Below, piece after piece: positions 35,708-43,814 of a stretch of 64,000 nt of DNA. The translations under genes and the position numbers were made by a program. The notes below the pieces were generated by a model that did no database searches, was not told the DNA's origin, and was given only the letters and a program-made list of their open reading frames with translations. Origin of the DNA: Thalassobaculum_A sp040219215 (GTDB lineage: Bacteria; Pseudomonadota; Alphaproteobacteria; Thalassobaculales; Thalassobaculaceae); the NCBI RefSeq assembly GCF_040219215.1, contig NZ_JAVJSX010000021.1, forward strand, positions 24,618 through 88,617, written 5' to 3'. Each line of letters starts with the position of its first letter. Positions within the stretch are counted from its first letter, which is position 1.

Positions 35708-36481
35708 TCAGGCAGCGAAGGAGAGTTGCCGGACTTCCGCCCAGTGCAGGATCTCCAGCTCGCCATTGGCGTGCTCGACCAGGGCGGTGCAGCTCTCCAC
35801 CCAATCACCGTCATTGCAGTACAGGACGTCACCGATCTGCCGCATCTCGGCCTTGTGGATGTGGCCGCAGATCACCCCGTCAACGCCCCGCTTGGCGGCC
35901 TCGCTGGCCAGCGCGTCCTCAAACCGGCCGATGAACTCGACCGCGCGTTTGGCCTTCTGCTTCAGATACGCCGACAGCGACCAGTACGGATAACCGAGGC
36001 GCCGGCGCACGTCATTGAACACCGTGTTGAGCGACAGCAACGTGTTGTAGGACCAGTCGCCGAGCACGGCCAGCCACCTGGCGTAGGTCACCACGGCGTC
36101 GAACTCGTCGCCGTGGATGACCAGGAAGCGCTTACCCTTTCGGGTGACGTGGATGTGCTCCGGCCGGATCTCGATCTGCCCGAAATCGGCGTTGAGGAAC
36201 TCCCGGAACATCTCGTCGTGGTTTCCGGGAATGAACATCACCTTGGTGCCCTTCCGGGCTTTGCGCAGCAGCTTCTGAATGACGTCGTTGTGGGTCTGCC
36301 GCCATGCCCAGGAGCGCTGCATCCGCCAAAGGTCTATGATATCGCCGACAAGGTAGAGATACTCGGACTCGGTGTGCTTGAGAAAATCGAGGAGTTGTTC
36401 CGCCTGACATCCGCGGGTTCCCAGATGGACATCGGAGATCCAGATGGTCCGATAGCGCGCCACGCCGCGTTCGGCATTCAT
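35708..36481 (-). CDS. plcP: PlcP-type phospholipase C / LpxH-like metallophosphoesterase, 257 aa
   Basis: A calcineurin-like phosphoesterase with all metal motifs: WISDVHLG, LYLVGDIIDLW, FIPGNHDEM, LVIHGDEFD and VICGHIHKAEM. The sequence between them (CQAEQLLDFLKHTE, HNDVIQKLLRKARKG, GDWVESCTALVEH) fits the PlcP group described in Sinorhizobium and marine bacteria. PlcP splits phospholipids into diacylglycerol and a phosphoalcohol when phosphate is scarce. The group is related to UDP-2,3-diacylglucosamine hydrolases, so LpxH is the main alternative. The neighbouring Agt-type gene and the PHO-like box upstream favour PlcP. Confidence 0.72.
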   Translation of the reverse strand: MNAERGVARYRTIWISDVHLGTRGCQAEQLLDFLKHTESEYLYLVGDIIDLWRMQRSWAWRQTHNDVIQKLLRKARKGTKVMFIPGNHDEMFREFLNADFGQIEIRPEHIHVTRKGKRFLVIHGDEFDAVVTYARWLAVLGDWSYNTLLSLNTVFNDVRRRLGYPYWSLSAYLKQKAKRAVEFIGRFEDALASEAAKRGVDGVICGHIHKAEMRQIGDVLYCNDGDWVESCTALVEHANGELEILHWAEVRQLSFAA

Positions 36482-36565
36482 CGCTGTTCTCCCGTCTCGT
36501 CCCGACCTGCGGACTGCAGCTCACACTCAAGCGGAGGGGGTAATCGAGACGCTATATCTGGTAAA

Positions 36566-36583
36566 GTGAAATATAAATGACAC
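36566..36583 (-). promoter_or_regulatory. candidate PHO box upstream of the PlcP-type gene
   Basis: Read on the minus strand the 18 bases are GTGTCATTTATATTTCAC: two 7-base repeats with an AT spacer of 4. Against the PhoB consensus CTGTCAT-N4-CTGTCAC the half-sites match at 11 of 14 positions. It lies 85 bases before the start at 36481, in an AT-rich gap (36482-36698) inside a high-GC region. Regulation by PhoB is an inference. Confidence 0.5.
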
Positions 36584-36631
36584 TACACTTGTATGTTTAC
36601 TTTTCACTTCCCAGCAATCAGAACAATACGC

Positions 36632-36649
36632 TTGTCATATTTCAGTAAT
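36632..36649 (+). promoter_or_regulatory. candidate PHO box upstream of the lipid kinase gene
   Basis: On the plus strand, TTGTCATATTTCAGTAAT shows a good first repeat (TTGTCAT), an AT spacer and a weaker second repeat (CAGTAAT). About 10 of the 14 half-site positions fit CTGTCAT-N4-CTGTCAC. It ends 50 bases before the lipid kinase start at 36699, facing away from the PlcP-type gene's box. Confidence 0.4.
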
Positions 36650-36698
36650 ATTGGCGTTCTGAACGCCGCCCGAGTGCCCACCAAGGAACTGCCGCAGA

Positions 36699-37658
36699 AT
36701 GCGCACGAAACCGAACCATGGTGCCGGCACGCTGACCGACGAGTCCCGAACCGACCCGGACCGCCGGCGGGTACTGATCATCCACAACCCCAACGCCGGT
36801 CGCCGCCGTCGACGCGGCCGACTGCAGGCGGTAGTCGCGGAACTTGAACGGCTGGGGGTCGCCGTCGAAGTGAAGGCCACGGCCGGAGCAGGCGACGCCG
36901 AGCGGTTCGTGCGCACCGCCTACGCCGATACCGCCGCCGGACGAGGACCGAACGTGGTGGTGGCGGCCGGCGGCGACGGCACGGTCAACGAGGTGGTGAA
37001 CGGCCTGGCCGGTGGAACCATCCCGCTGGCGCTGCTGCCAATGGGCACCGCCAACGTGCTTGCGGCGGAGATCGGGCTGAAGGAGACCATCCCGGACATC
37101 GTTCGGGCGATCATGCAGGGGCCGTCCATCCCAATCTATCTCGGCGATATCAACGGCCGGCGCTTTACCCTGATGGCCGGGGTCGGCCTGGATGCCGACG
37201 TGGTTGCCTCGATCAATCCGCGGCTGAAGCGCGCCGCCGGCAAGTTCGCCTACGTGGCCGCCACCCTGCAGCGCTGGCTGAAGTACCGGCGCCACCGCTT
37301 CCAGATCGAGATCGACGGGGTGATGTACACCGCAGCCGCCGCGGTCATCGCCAACGGTCACTACTATGGTGGCCGGTTCGTGTGCGCGGACGAGGCACGC
37401 CTCACCGATCCGCACCTGCATGTCTGCCTGTTCGAGAAGCCGGGCCGCTGGCAGGCCGCGTGCTACATGCTCGGGCTGTTCGGCGGCTTTCTGTCACGAA
37501 TGAACAACTACCGCGTGGTCACCGGCCGGGAGATCGCCATCCAGGATGACGGCGCCCACCCGGTGCAGGGCGACGGCGACGTGATCGCGCGACTGCCGGT
37601 ACGGATCCGCATTTCAGACCAGATGGTGCCCCTGATCATGCCCGCGACCGGCGGATAG
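36699..37658 (+). CDS. diacylglycerol kinase / lipid kinase family protein (YegS/BmrU-like), 319 aa
   Basis: Starts LIIHNPNAGRRRRRGRL, the nucleotide-binding N-terminus of DAGK catalytic domains. VVAAGGDGTVNEVVNGLAGG carries the GGDGT motif, then PLALLPMGTANVLAAEIGL, and the C-terminal domain has ANGHYYGGRF and QGDGDVI. Family members phosphorylate diacylglycerol or related lipids to phosphatidic acid. It is divergent from the PlcP-type gene across an AT-rich gap with PHO-like boxes, which fits recycling of the diacylglycerol released by PlcP. Substrate is inferred. Confidence 0.82.
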   Translation: MRTKPNHGAGTLTDESRTDPDRRRVLIIHNPNAGRRRRRGRLQAVVAELERLGVAVEVKATAGAGDAERFVRTAYADTAAGRGPNVVVAAGGDGTVNEVVNGLAGGTIPLALLPMGTANVLAAEIGLKETIPDIVRAIMQGPSIPIYLGDINGRRFTLMAGVGLDADVVASINPRLKRAAGKFAYVAATLQRWLKYRRHRFQIEIDGVMYTAAAAVIANGHYYGGRFVCADEARLTDPHLHVCLFEKPGRWQAACYMLGLFGGFLSRMNNYRVVTGREIAIQDDGAHPVQGDGDVIARLPVRIRISDQMVPLIMPATGG

Positions 37659-37745
37659 CCCGGTCACCGATCGGGCGTGCGCCCGCCGCGGCAATGGGCA
37701 ATGATGCCGCGCTGCAACAACACCTCCAACCTCGGAGCGCGTGCG

Positions 37746-40517
37746 ATGGAATCTGCGAGCCCCAGCAAGAGTCCGGAGAAGGACGCCCCGCTCCGCTACG
37801 ACATCCGCCTGCTGGGCCGGATTCTCGGCGAGACCATCCGGGCCCAGGAGGGGGAGGAGGTGTTCGATACCGTCGAACGCATCCGCCAGACCTCGGTGCG
37901 TTTCCACAGGGACGCCCACGAGGCGGCGAGACGCGAACTCCAAGGCATCCTGGCCGGCCTCTCGACCGAACAGGCGATCACGGTGATCCGCGGTTACGGA
38001 TACTTTTCCCATCTCGCCAACATTGCCGAGGACCAGCACCACATCCGCCGGACCCGGGCGCACGCCATGATCGCCGGCGCGGCTCCGCGCGAAGGCACCA
38101 TGGCCCGCGCCCTCGACCGGGCCCGCCGAGTCGGGGTGTCCGGCGCGCAGCTGCAGGAGTTCTTCGACCACGCCCTGTGCAGTCCGGTGCTGACCGCGCA
38201 CCCGACCGAGATCCGCCGCACCAGCTCGATGGACCGCGAGATGGAGATCGCCCGCCTGCTCGACGAGCGCGACCGGGTCCGGCTCACCGAAGCGGAGCTG
38301 ACGGTCAACCGCAAGGCCCTGCGCCGCAACGTGCTGATCCTGTGGCAGACCAGCCTGCTGCGCAGCACCCGGCTGCATGTGCTCGACGAGGTAGTCAACG
38401 GCCTAGCCCACTACGACCACACGTTTCTGCGCGAGTTGCCACGCCTGTACGCGGACTTCGAGGACCAGTTCGCCGCCTTCGACCCGGACCAGCCGAATGT
38501 CCGGGTGCCATCGTTCCTGCGGATCGGCAGCTGGATCGGCGGCGACCGCGACGGCAACCCGTATGTCACGGCTGACGTCCTGCGCTCGGCGCTGCGCCTG
38601 CAGAGTGAGCGGGCGCTGCGGTTCTATCTGGACGAGTTGCACCAGGTGGGAGGCGAGTTGTCGCTGGACGGGCGCATGGTCGCCGTCTCGGACAGTCTGA
38701 CCGCTCTGGCCGAACGATCGCCGGACCAATCCCCGCACCGGCAGCACGAACCGTATCGCCGGGCGGTTACCGGGATGTACGCGCGTCTGGCCGCAACCGC
38801 CCGGACGCTCGATGACGTCGACGCGCCACGCCACGCGGTGGGTATGGCACCGGCCTACCCGAGCGCTGAAGAGTTTCGAGCCGATCTCGACATCCTGATC
38901 GACTCGCTCACCACCGGGGGCTCAAGAAGCCTTGCACGTGGCCGGTTGAGCCTGCTGCGACGGGCGGTCGACGTCTTCGGATTCCACCTCGCCACGATCG
39001 ACCTGCGCCAGAATTCAGACGTCCACGAGCGGGTCGTCGCCGAGCTGCTCGAGGCGGCCGGGACCAGCGGCCGCTATGAACCCTCCGACGAGGGCGGGCG
39101 GACCGCCCTGCTGCTGGCCGAGCTGACGAGCGCCCGGCCGCTCGCCTCCCAGCACCTCGCCTACTCCGAACTGGCGACCGGGGAATTGGCGATCCTGCGT
39201 GCCGCCGCCGAGGCGCGCCGGTCGTACGGGCCGGACGCCGTGCGCCACTACATCATCTCGAAGACCGACGAAGTCTCCGACATTCTCGAGGCGGCGGTCC
39301 TGTTGAAGGAGGTCGGCCTCCTGCACCCGCGCGAGGCCCGGCTGGATGTCGACATCGTGCCGCTGTTCGAAACCATCGCCGACCTGCGCCGCTGCGGCGA
39401 CATCATGGACCGCCTGCTGTCCCTGCCGGAGTATCGACGCCTGCTGGCGTCGCGCGACGAGACCCAGGAGGTCATGCTCGGATATTCGGACAGCAACAAG
39501 GACGGCGGCTACCTGACCTCGATCTGGGAACTATACAAGGCCCAGATCACGCTGATCGAAACGTTCCGTCGCCACGGCGTCCGCCTGCGCCTGTTCCATG
39601 GCCGCGGCGGGTCGGTCGGACGCGGCGGCGGGCCCAGCTACCAGGCGATCCTTGCCCAACCGGCCGGCGCCATCCAGGCGGCAATCCGGGTCACCGAGCA
39701 GGGCGAGGTGATCGCCGCCAAGTACTCGAACGCCGAGGTCGGCCGGCGCAACCTGGAGACCCTGGCGGCCGCCACGCTGGAAGCCACGGTCCTGGCTCCC
39801 GACCGGGCGGCACCACATGCCGGCTACCTGACGATCATGGAGCGGCTGTCGGCGACCGCCTACGCCGCATATCGCAGCCTGGTCTACGAAACCGACGGGT
39901 TCGAGCGATACTTCCGGGAATCCACCGTGATCGGCGAGATCGCCAACCTGAACATCGGCAGCCGTCCGGCATCCCGCACCAAGTCGTCGCGCATCGAGGA
40001 CCTGCGGGCGATCCCCTGGGTGTTCAGCTGGTCGCAATGCCGGTTGATGCTGCCGGGATGGTTCGGCTTCGGGGCCGCGGTGAAGGCATGGATCGCCGAA
40101 CACCCCGACGATGGGCTGGCAACATTGCGGGCCATGTACCGCGACTGGCCGTTCTTCCGGACCGCCCTGTCCAACCTCGATATGGTGCTGGCCAAGAGCG
40201 ACATCGCCATCGCCTCGCGCTACGCCGAGCTGGTGACCGACACCGACCTGCGGACCACGATCTTCGACCGGCTCCGCGCCGAATGGCAGGATTCCGTCGA
40301 CGCCGTGCTGACGGTGATGGAGCAGAGCGAATTGCTGGAGGGCAACCCGTTGCTGGCCCGCTCGATCCGCAACCGCTTCCCCTATGTCGATCCGCTGAAC
40401 CACGTTCAGGTCGAACTGCTGAGGCGCCACCGCGCCGGCGACGCCGATCCGCAGGTGGTGGACGGCATCCGGCACAGCATCAACGGCATCGCCGCCGGCC
40501 TGCGCAACAGCGGCTGA
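37746..40517 (+). CDS. ppc: phosphoenolpyruvate carboxylase
   Basis: Makes oxaloacetate from phosphoenolpyruvate and bicarbonate to refill the TCA cycle. The 923-residue product contains all signatures: VLTAHPTEIRR with the catalytic His, IGGDRDGNPYVTADVL, EVMLGYSDSNKDGGYLTSIW, RLFHGRGGSVGRGGGPSY and the C-terminal NSG. Start ATG 37746 was chosen with GGAG 9 bases upstream. Two further in-frame ATGs up to 45 bases upstream give no recognisable extension. It converges on the YHS-domain gene. Confidence 0.97.
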   Translation: MESASPSKSPEKDAPLRYDIRLLGRILGETIRAQEGEEVFDTVERIRQTSVRFHRDAHEAARRELQGILAGLSTEQAITVIRGYGYFSHLANIAEDQHHIRRTRAHAMIAGAAPREGTMARALDRARRVGVSGAQLQEFFDHALCSPVLTAHPTEIRRTSSMDREMEIARLLDERDRVRLTEAELTVNRKALRRNVLILWQTSLLRSTRLHVLDEVVNGLAHYDHTFLRELPRLYADFEDQFAAFDPDQPNVRVPSFLRIGSWIGGDRDGNPYVTADVLRSALRLQSERALRFYLDELHQVGGELSLDGRMVAVSDSLTALAERSPDQSPHRQHEPYRRAVTGMYARLAATARTLDDVDAPRHAVGMAPAYPSAEEFRADLDILIDSLTTGGSRSLARGRLSLLRRAVDVFGFHLATIDLRQNSDVHERVVAELLEAAGTSGRYEPSDEGGRTALLLAELTSARPLASQHLAYSELATGELAILRAAAEARRSYGPDAVRHYIISKTDEVSDILEAAVLLKEVGLLHPREARLDVDIVPLFETIADLRRCGDIMDRLLSLPEYRRLLASRDETQEVMLGYSDSNKDGGYLTSIWELYKAQITLIETFRRHGVRLRLFHGRGGSVGRGGGPSYQAILAQPAGAIQAAIRVTEQGEVIAAKYSNAEVGRRNLETLAAATLEATVLAPDRAAPHAGYLTIMERLSATAYAAYRSLVYETDGFERYFRESTVIGEIANLNIGSRPASRTKSSRIEDLRAIPWVFSWSQCRLMLPGWFGFGAAVKAWIAEHPDDGLATLRAMYRDWPFFRTALSNLDMVLAKSDIAIASRYAELVTDTDLRTTIFDRLRAEWQDSVDAVLTVMEQSELLEGNPLLARSIRNRFPYVDPLNHVQVELLRRHRAGDADPQVVDGIRHSINGIAAGLRNSG

Positions 40518-40523
40518 ACTGCC

Positions 40524-41015
40524 TTAGGGGTTGGCCTGCCTCGCCCGGTGGTGCCACGCCTCGTCGGCCTCGGCGATGTAGCCTTGCGGATTGCGGTTCC
40601 ACAACTCCTGCACCCGTTCATTGCTGTGCAGGTACAGCTTGCCGCCGACGACGTCAAACACCGTCGGGTCGATATCGTGCGCCTTGCCGATTGCCACACC
40701 GTAGGCACCGAAGCCGCCGTACTGCGGGGCATACGCCAGGGGGTTTGCGAGGAACCGGGCCCGGTTCCGCTGCGACGCGAAGCGCCACTCCCCACCCCGC
40801 CACTCGGCGCTGAAATCCGACGATCCGGGCACCGCTTCATAATCGTCCAGATACGCCACCGTGTCGTAGCCGTGAATCGCCAGGCCATCGCGGCTGTTCA
40901 CGGAACGGTAGAGTGGCTCCTCGGAAACCACCGGTTCCTGCTTCGACACGGCGATGCCCGTGCCCAGGATCACGGCAAGCAGCACCAAGCGGGCCAGGGT
41001 GGGGAGAGACGGCAT
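40524..41015 (-). CDS. secreted YHS domain-containing protein, 163 aa
   Basis: A signal peptide or N-terminal anchor (LARLVLLAVILGTGIAVS) precedes a YHS-type domain: IHGYDTVAYLDDYEAVPGSS, FSAEWRGGEWRFASQRNRARF and YAPQYGGFGAYGVAIG. YHS domains occur in metal-handling proteins and in periplasmic proteins of unknown role; no cysteine cluster is present here. ATG 41015 is preferred to an upstream in-frame ATG because it begins the hydrophobic core. Nothing around it suggests a partner. Confidence 0.83.
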   Translation of the reverse strand: MPSLPTLARLVLLAVILGTGIAVSKQEPVVSEEPLYRSVNSRDGLAIHGYDTVAYLDDYEAVPGSSDFSAEWRGGEWRFASQRNRARFLANPLAYAPQYGGFGAYGVAIGKAHDIDPTVFDVVGGKLYLHSNERVQELWNRNPQGYIAEADEAWHHRARQANP

Positions 41016-41139
41016 GGCGAACTCCGGACGCAAGCCCCCGCTCCCGAACCGTCGAGATGGGGCGTGCGATAGGGAAAATCCAGGGAACGCGCGCTCACGA
41101 GCACGCGATTGGAACGTGACTAGTAGATCAGGCGGCGGG

Positions 41140-42495
41140 TCAGTCCTGGCCGCCGGCGACCATCAGCCCTTCGACCCGGATCGTCGGAACGTCCATTCCG
41201 TACTTGAACACCAGGTCGTCGGCCGGGGTCAGGGTGCGGAAGATGTCCCGCAGGTGCCCGGCGATGGTCATCTCGGATACCGGGAATGTGATCTCGCCGT
41301 TCTCGATCCAGAACCCCGACGCCCCGCGGCTGTAGTCGCCGGTAACGAGGTTGACGGTCGAGCCCATCAACTCGGTGACGTAGAAGCCACGCTCGATATC
41401 GGCAATCAACGCGTCGCGGCTGACGGTTCCCGGCTCCAGATACAGGTTGGTCGCCCCGGGACTGGGCGGCGAGCCGGACCCACGGCCGGCATGTCCTGTG
41501 CTGCTCAGCCCGAGTTGCCGTCCGGTCGACAGGTCCAGGAACCAACTGGTCAGGCAACCGCCATCCACCATCGCCCGCGGCTTGGTCGGCAGCCCCTCGC
41601 CGTCGAACGGCTTGGAGCGCTGGCCCCGGGGGCGGTGCGGGTCGTCCAGTATCCGTATGCCCGGTGCGAACAGGGCCTCGCCCATGGCGTTCTTCAGAAA
41701 GCTGGTACCGCGGGCAATCGACACGCCGTTGATCGCCGATGCCAGGTGGCCGAGCACCGAGCGTCCGGCGCGCGGGTCATAGACAACCGGCAAGGTCGCA
41801 GTCTTCGGGCGGCGCGGGTTCAGGCGCCGGACCGCCCGTTCGCCGGCGCGGCGGCCGATCGTGGCGGCATCCTCGAGATCGGCGTCGAACACCGCCGCGG
41901 TGTAATCGTAGTCGCGCTCCATTTTCTGCCCGGTGCCGGCCACCACCGATGCGGCAATCGAGAAGCTGGACCGCCGGTATCCGCCGGCAAAGCCGTTGCT
42001 GGCGGCCAGCGCCACCTCGGTCGAGCCATAGCTTGCCTCGGCGCCTTCGGAATTGGTCACGCCAGCAACCGACCGCGCGGCCTCCTCGGCGGCCCGGGCG
42101 CGCTCGACCAGCGCCTCGGCGGACGGCTCGGTCGGATCGTACATTTCGATGCTGGGCCACTGGCGCGCGATCGCGTCGGGATCGGCGATCCCGGCATACT
42201 TGTCCTCGGGTGCCGCCTTGGCCATGGCCAGAGCCCGAACCACCAATTCGTCCAGGGCGTCAGATCCGAAATCGGTCGACGACACCACCGCCTGCTGGCG
42301 TCCGACAAACACCCGCAACTCGATGTCCCGGCCCTCCGACCGCTCGACCGCTTCCGGCTTGCCGAGTCGCTGCGACGCCGACTGGGCGACGCCGCGAGCG
42401 AACAACGCGTCGGCGGAATCGGCCCCGGCACGGCGCGCCCGCGACAGCAGGTCGTCAAGCAGGGACAGCGGATCGATGGCGGCGTTGTCGGTCAT
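41140..42495 (-). CDS. pmbA: TldE/PmbA-family metalloprotease subunit
   Basis: PmbA (TldE) partners TldD in a cytoplasmic protease that processes microcins and CcdA. The 451-residue protein has IELRVFVGRQQAVVSSTDF, the mid-domain NGFAGGYRRSSFSIAAS, and the C-terminal LSSTGHAGRGSGSPPSPGATN, MGSTVNLVTGDYSRGASGFW and EITFPVSEMTIAG, all typical of the family. ATG 42495 gives the normal length; an upstream in-frame extension translates unrelated, proline-rich sequence. No tldD is nearby. It is divergent from the creatinase gene (about 100 bases). Confidence 0.92.
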   Translation of the reverse strand: MTDNAAIDPLSLLDDLLSRARRAGADSADALFARGVAQSASQRLGKPEAVERSEGRDIELRVFVGRQQAVVSSTDFGSDALDELVVRALAMAKAAPEDKYAGIADPDAIARQWPSIEMYDPTEPSAEALVERARAAEEAARSVAGVTNSEGAEASYGSTEVALAASNGFAGGYRRSSFSIAASVVAGTGQKMERDYDYTAAVFDADLEDAATIGRRAGERAVRRLNPRRPKTATLPVVYDPRAGRSVLGHLASAINGVSIARGTSFLKNAMGEALFAPGIRILDDPHRPRGQRSKPFDGEGLPTKPRAMVDGGCLTSWFLDLSTGRQLGLSSTGHAGRGSGSPPSPGATNLYLEPGTVSRDALIADIERGFYVTELMGSTVNLVTGDYSRGASGFWIENGEITFPVSEMTIAGHLRDIFRTLTPADDLVFKYGMDVPTIRVEGLMVAGGQD

Positions 42496-42596
42496 AGGCT
42501 CGCTCGGGTCGCTCGTTGGACGTGCGGGTGTGCCGGGCTCAGATAGAGTGCGTGGCAGCCCGGCGCAACCAGCGGAAGATGATTGAGGTCTCCAGA

Positions 42597-43814
42597 ATGG
42601 CACTCGACATGGAACGTCTGAAGCGAATTCCGAACGGCGAACGGGTGCGCGGAACGTTCTCCGAAGCCGAGATGCAGCGCCGCCTGGGGGGCCTGCGGCG
42701 CATCCTGGCCGAGCACGACCTGGACGCCGCGATCCTGACTTCCTACCACGCCATCGACTACTACTCGGACTTCCTCTACACGCGGTTCGGACGCCGCTAT
42801 GCGCTGGTCGTGACCGCTGATTCGGTGACCTCGGTCAGCGCCAACATCGACGGCGGCCAACCCTGGCGGCGCACGATCGGTGACAATCTGGTCTACACCG
42901 ACTGGCGCCAGGACAATTATTTCCACGCGCTGCAGACGCTGCTGCCAAAGGCCGGGCGGATCGGCATCGAGTTCGACCATGTCGACCTGGACACCCGCCG
43001 GCTGCTGGGCGAGGCGTTCGAGGGTGCCACGTTCCTGGACGTCGCCGCCCCGTCGATGCGCCAGCGCATGATCAAGTCGGACGAGGAGATCGCGCTGATC
43101 ACCGAGAGCGCCCGCATCGGCGACGTCGGGGGTGCGGCCTGCATCGAGGCGATCGCGGTCGGCGTGCCGGAGCACGAGGTTGCATTGCACGCTACCGGCG
43201 CGATGGTGCGGGAGATCGCCCGCAGCTTCCCGCATGCCGAACTGATGGACACCTGGACCTGGTTCCAGTCCGGCATCAACACCGACGGCGCCCACAACCC
43301 GGTCACCTCGCGGCGAATCGAGCGCGGCGACATCCTGTCGCTGAACTGCTTCCCGATGATCGCCGGCTACTACACCGCCCTCGAGCGCACGCTGTTCGCC
43401 GAGGAAGTGTCCGACGCGCACCTGCGGTACTGGGAGATCAACCTGGAAGTCTATCGCGCCGGCCTCGACCTGATCCGTCCGGGCGCGCGCTGCTGCGACA
43501 TCGCCGACACGCTGAACGCGATCTACGCGCGCCGCGGCGTTCTGGACAAGCGGACCTTCGGCTACGGTCATTCGTTCGGCGTGCTGTGCCACTACTACGG
43601 CCGGGAAGCCGGGCTGGAACTGCGCGAGGACATCGACACCGTTCTGGAGCCGGGCATGGTGGTGTCGATCGAACCGATGATCATGATCCCCGAGGGCGAG
43701 CCGGGCGCCGGCGGCTACCGCGAGCACGACATCCTGGTCGTCACCCGGGACGGCGCGCGCAACATCACCGGGTTTCCGGTCGGCCCGGACGCTAACGTCA
43801 TCCGCCGGGGCTGA
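42597..43814 (+). CDS. creatinase (creatine amidinohydrolase, EC 3.5.3.3), 405 aa
   Basis: Hydrolyses creatine to sarcosine and urea; a pita-bread fold enzyme related to M24 aminopeptidases but metal-free. Long stretches agree closely with Pseudomonas creatinase as I remember it: TSYHAIDYYSDFLYTRFGRR, SANIDGGQPWRRT, DTWTWFQSGINTDGAHNP, ILSLNCFPMIAGYYTALERT, RTFGYGHSFG and GREAGLELREDIDTVLEPG. Length differs by only a few residues. ATG 42597 has GAGG 8 bases upstream. No creatininase, sarcosine oxidase or urease gene lies in the window, so how the products are used is unknown. Its 3' end overlaps the convergent MFS gene by 17 bases. Confidence 0.92.
   Translation: MALDMERLKRIPNGERVRGTFSEAEMQRRLGGLRRILAEHDLDAAILTSYHAIDYYSDFLYTRFGRRYALVVTADSVTSVSANIDGGQPWRRTIGDNLVYTDWRQDNYFHALQTLLPKAGRIGIEFDHVDLDTRRLLGEAFEGATFLDVAAPSMRQRMIKSDEEIALITESARIGDVGGAACIEAIAVGVPEHEVALHATGAMVREIARSFPHAELMDTWTWFQSGINTDGAHNPVTSRRIERGDILSLNCFPMIAGYYTALERTLFAEEVSDAHLRYWEINLEVYRAGLDLIRPGARCCDIADTLNAIYARRGVLDKRTFGYGHSFGVLCHYYGREAGLELREDIDTVLEPGMVVSIEPMIMIPEGEPGAGGYREHDILVVTRDGARNITGFPVGPDANVIRRG

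Noticed and set aside
36564..36609. Inverted repeat AAGTGAAA/TTTCACTT with a 30-base spacer in the plcP-kinase gap
   Set aside because: The spacer is too long for a single operator or a stable hairpin, and the arm overlaps the better-supported PHO-like box.
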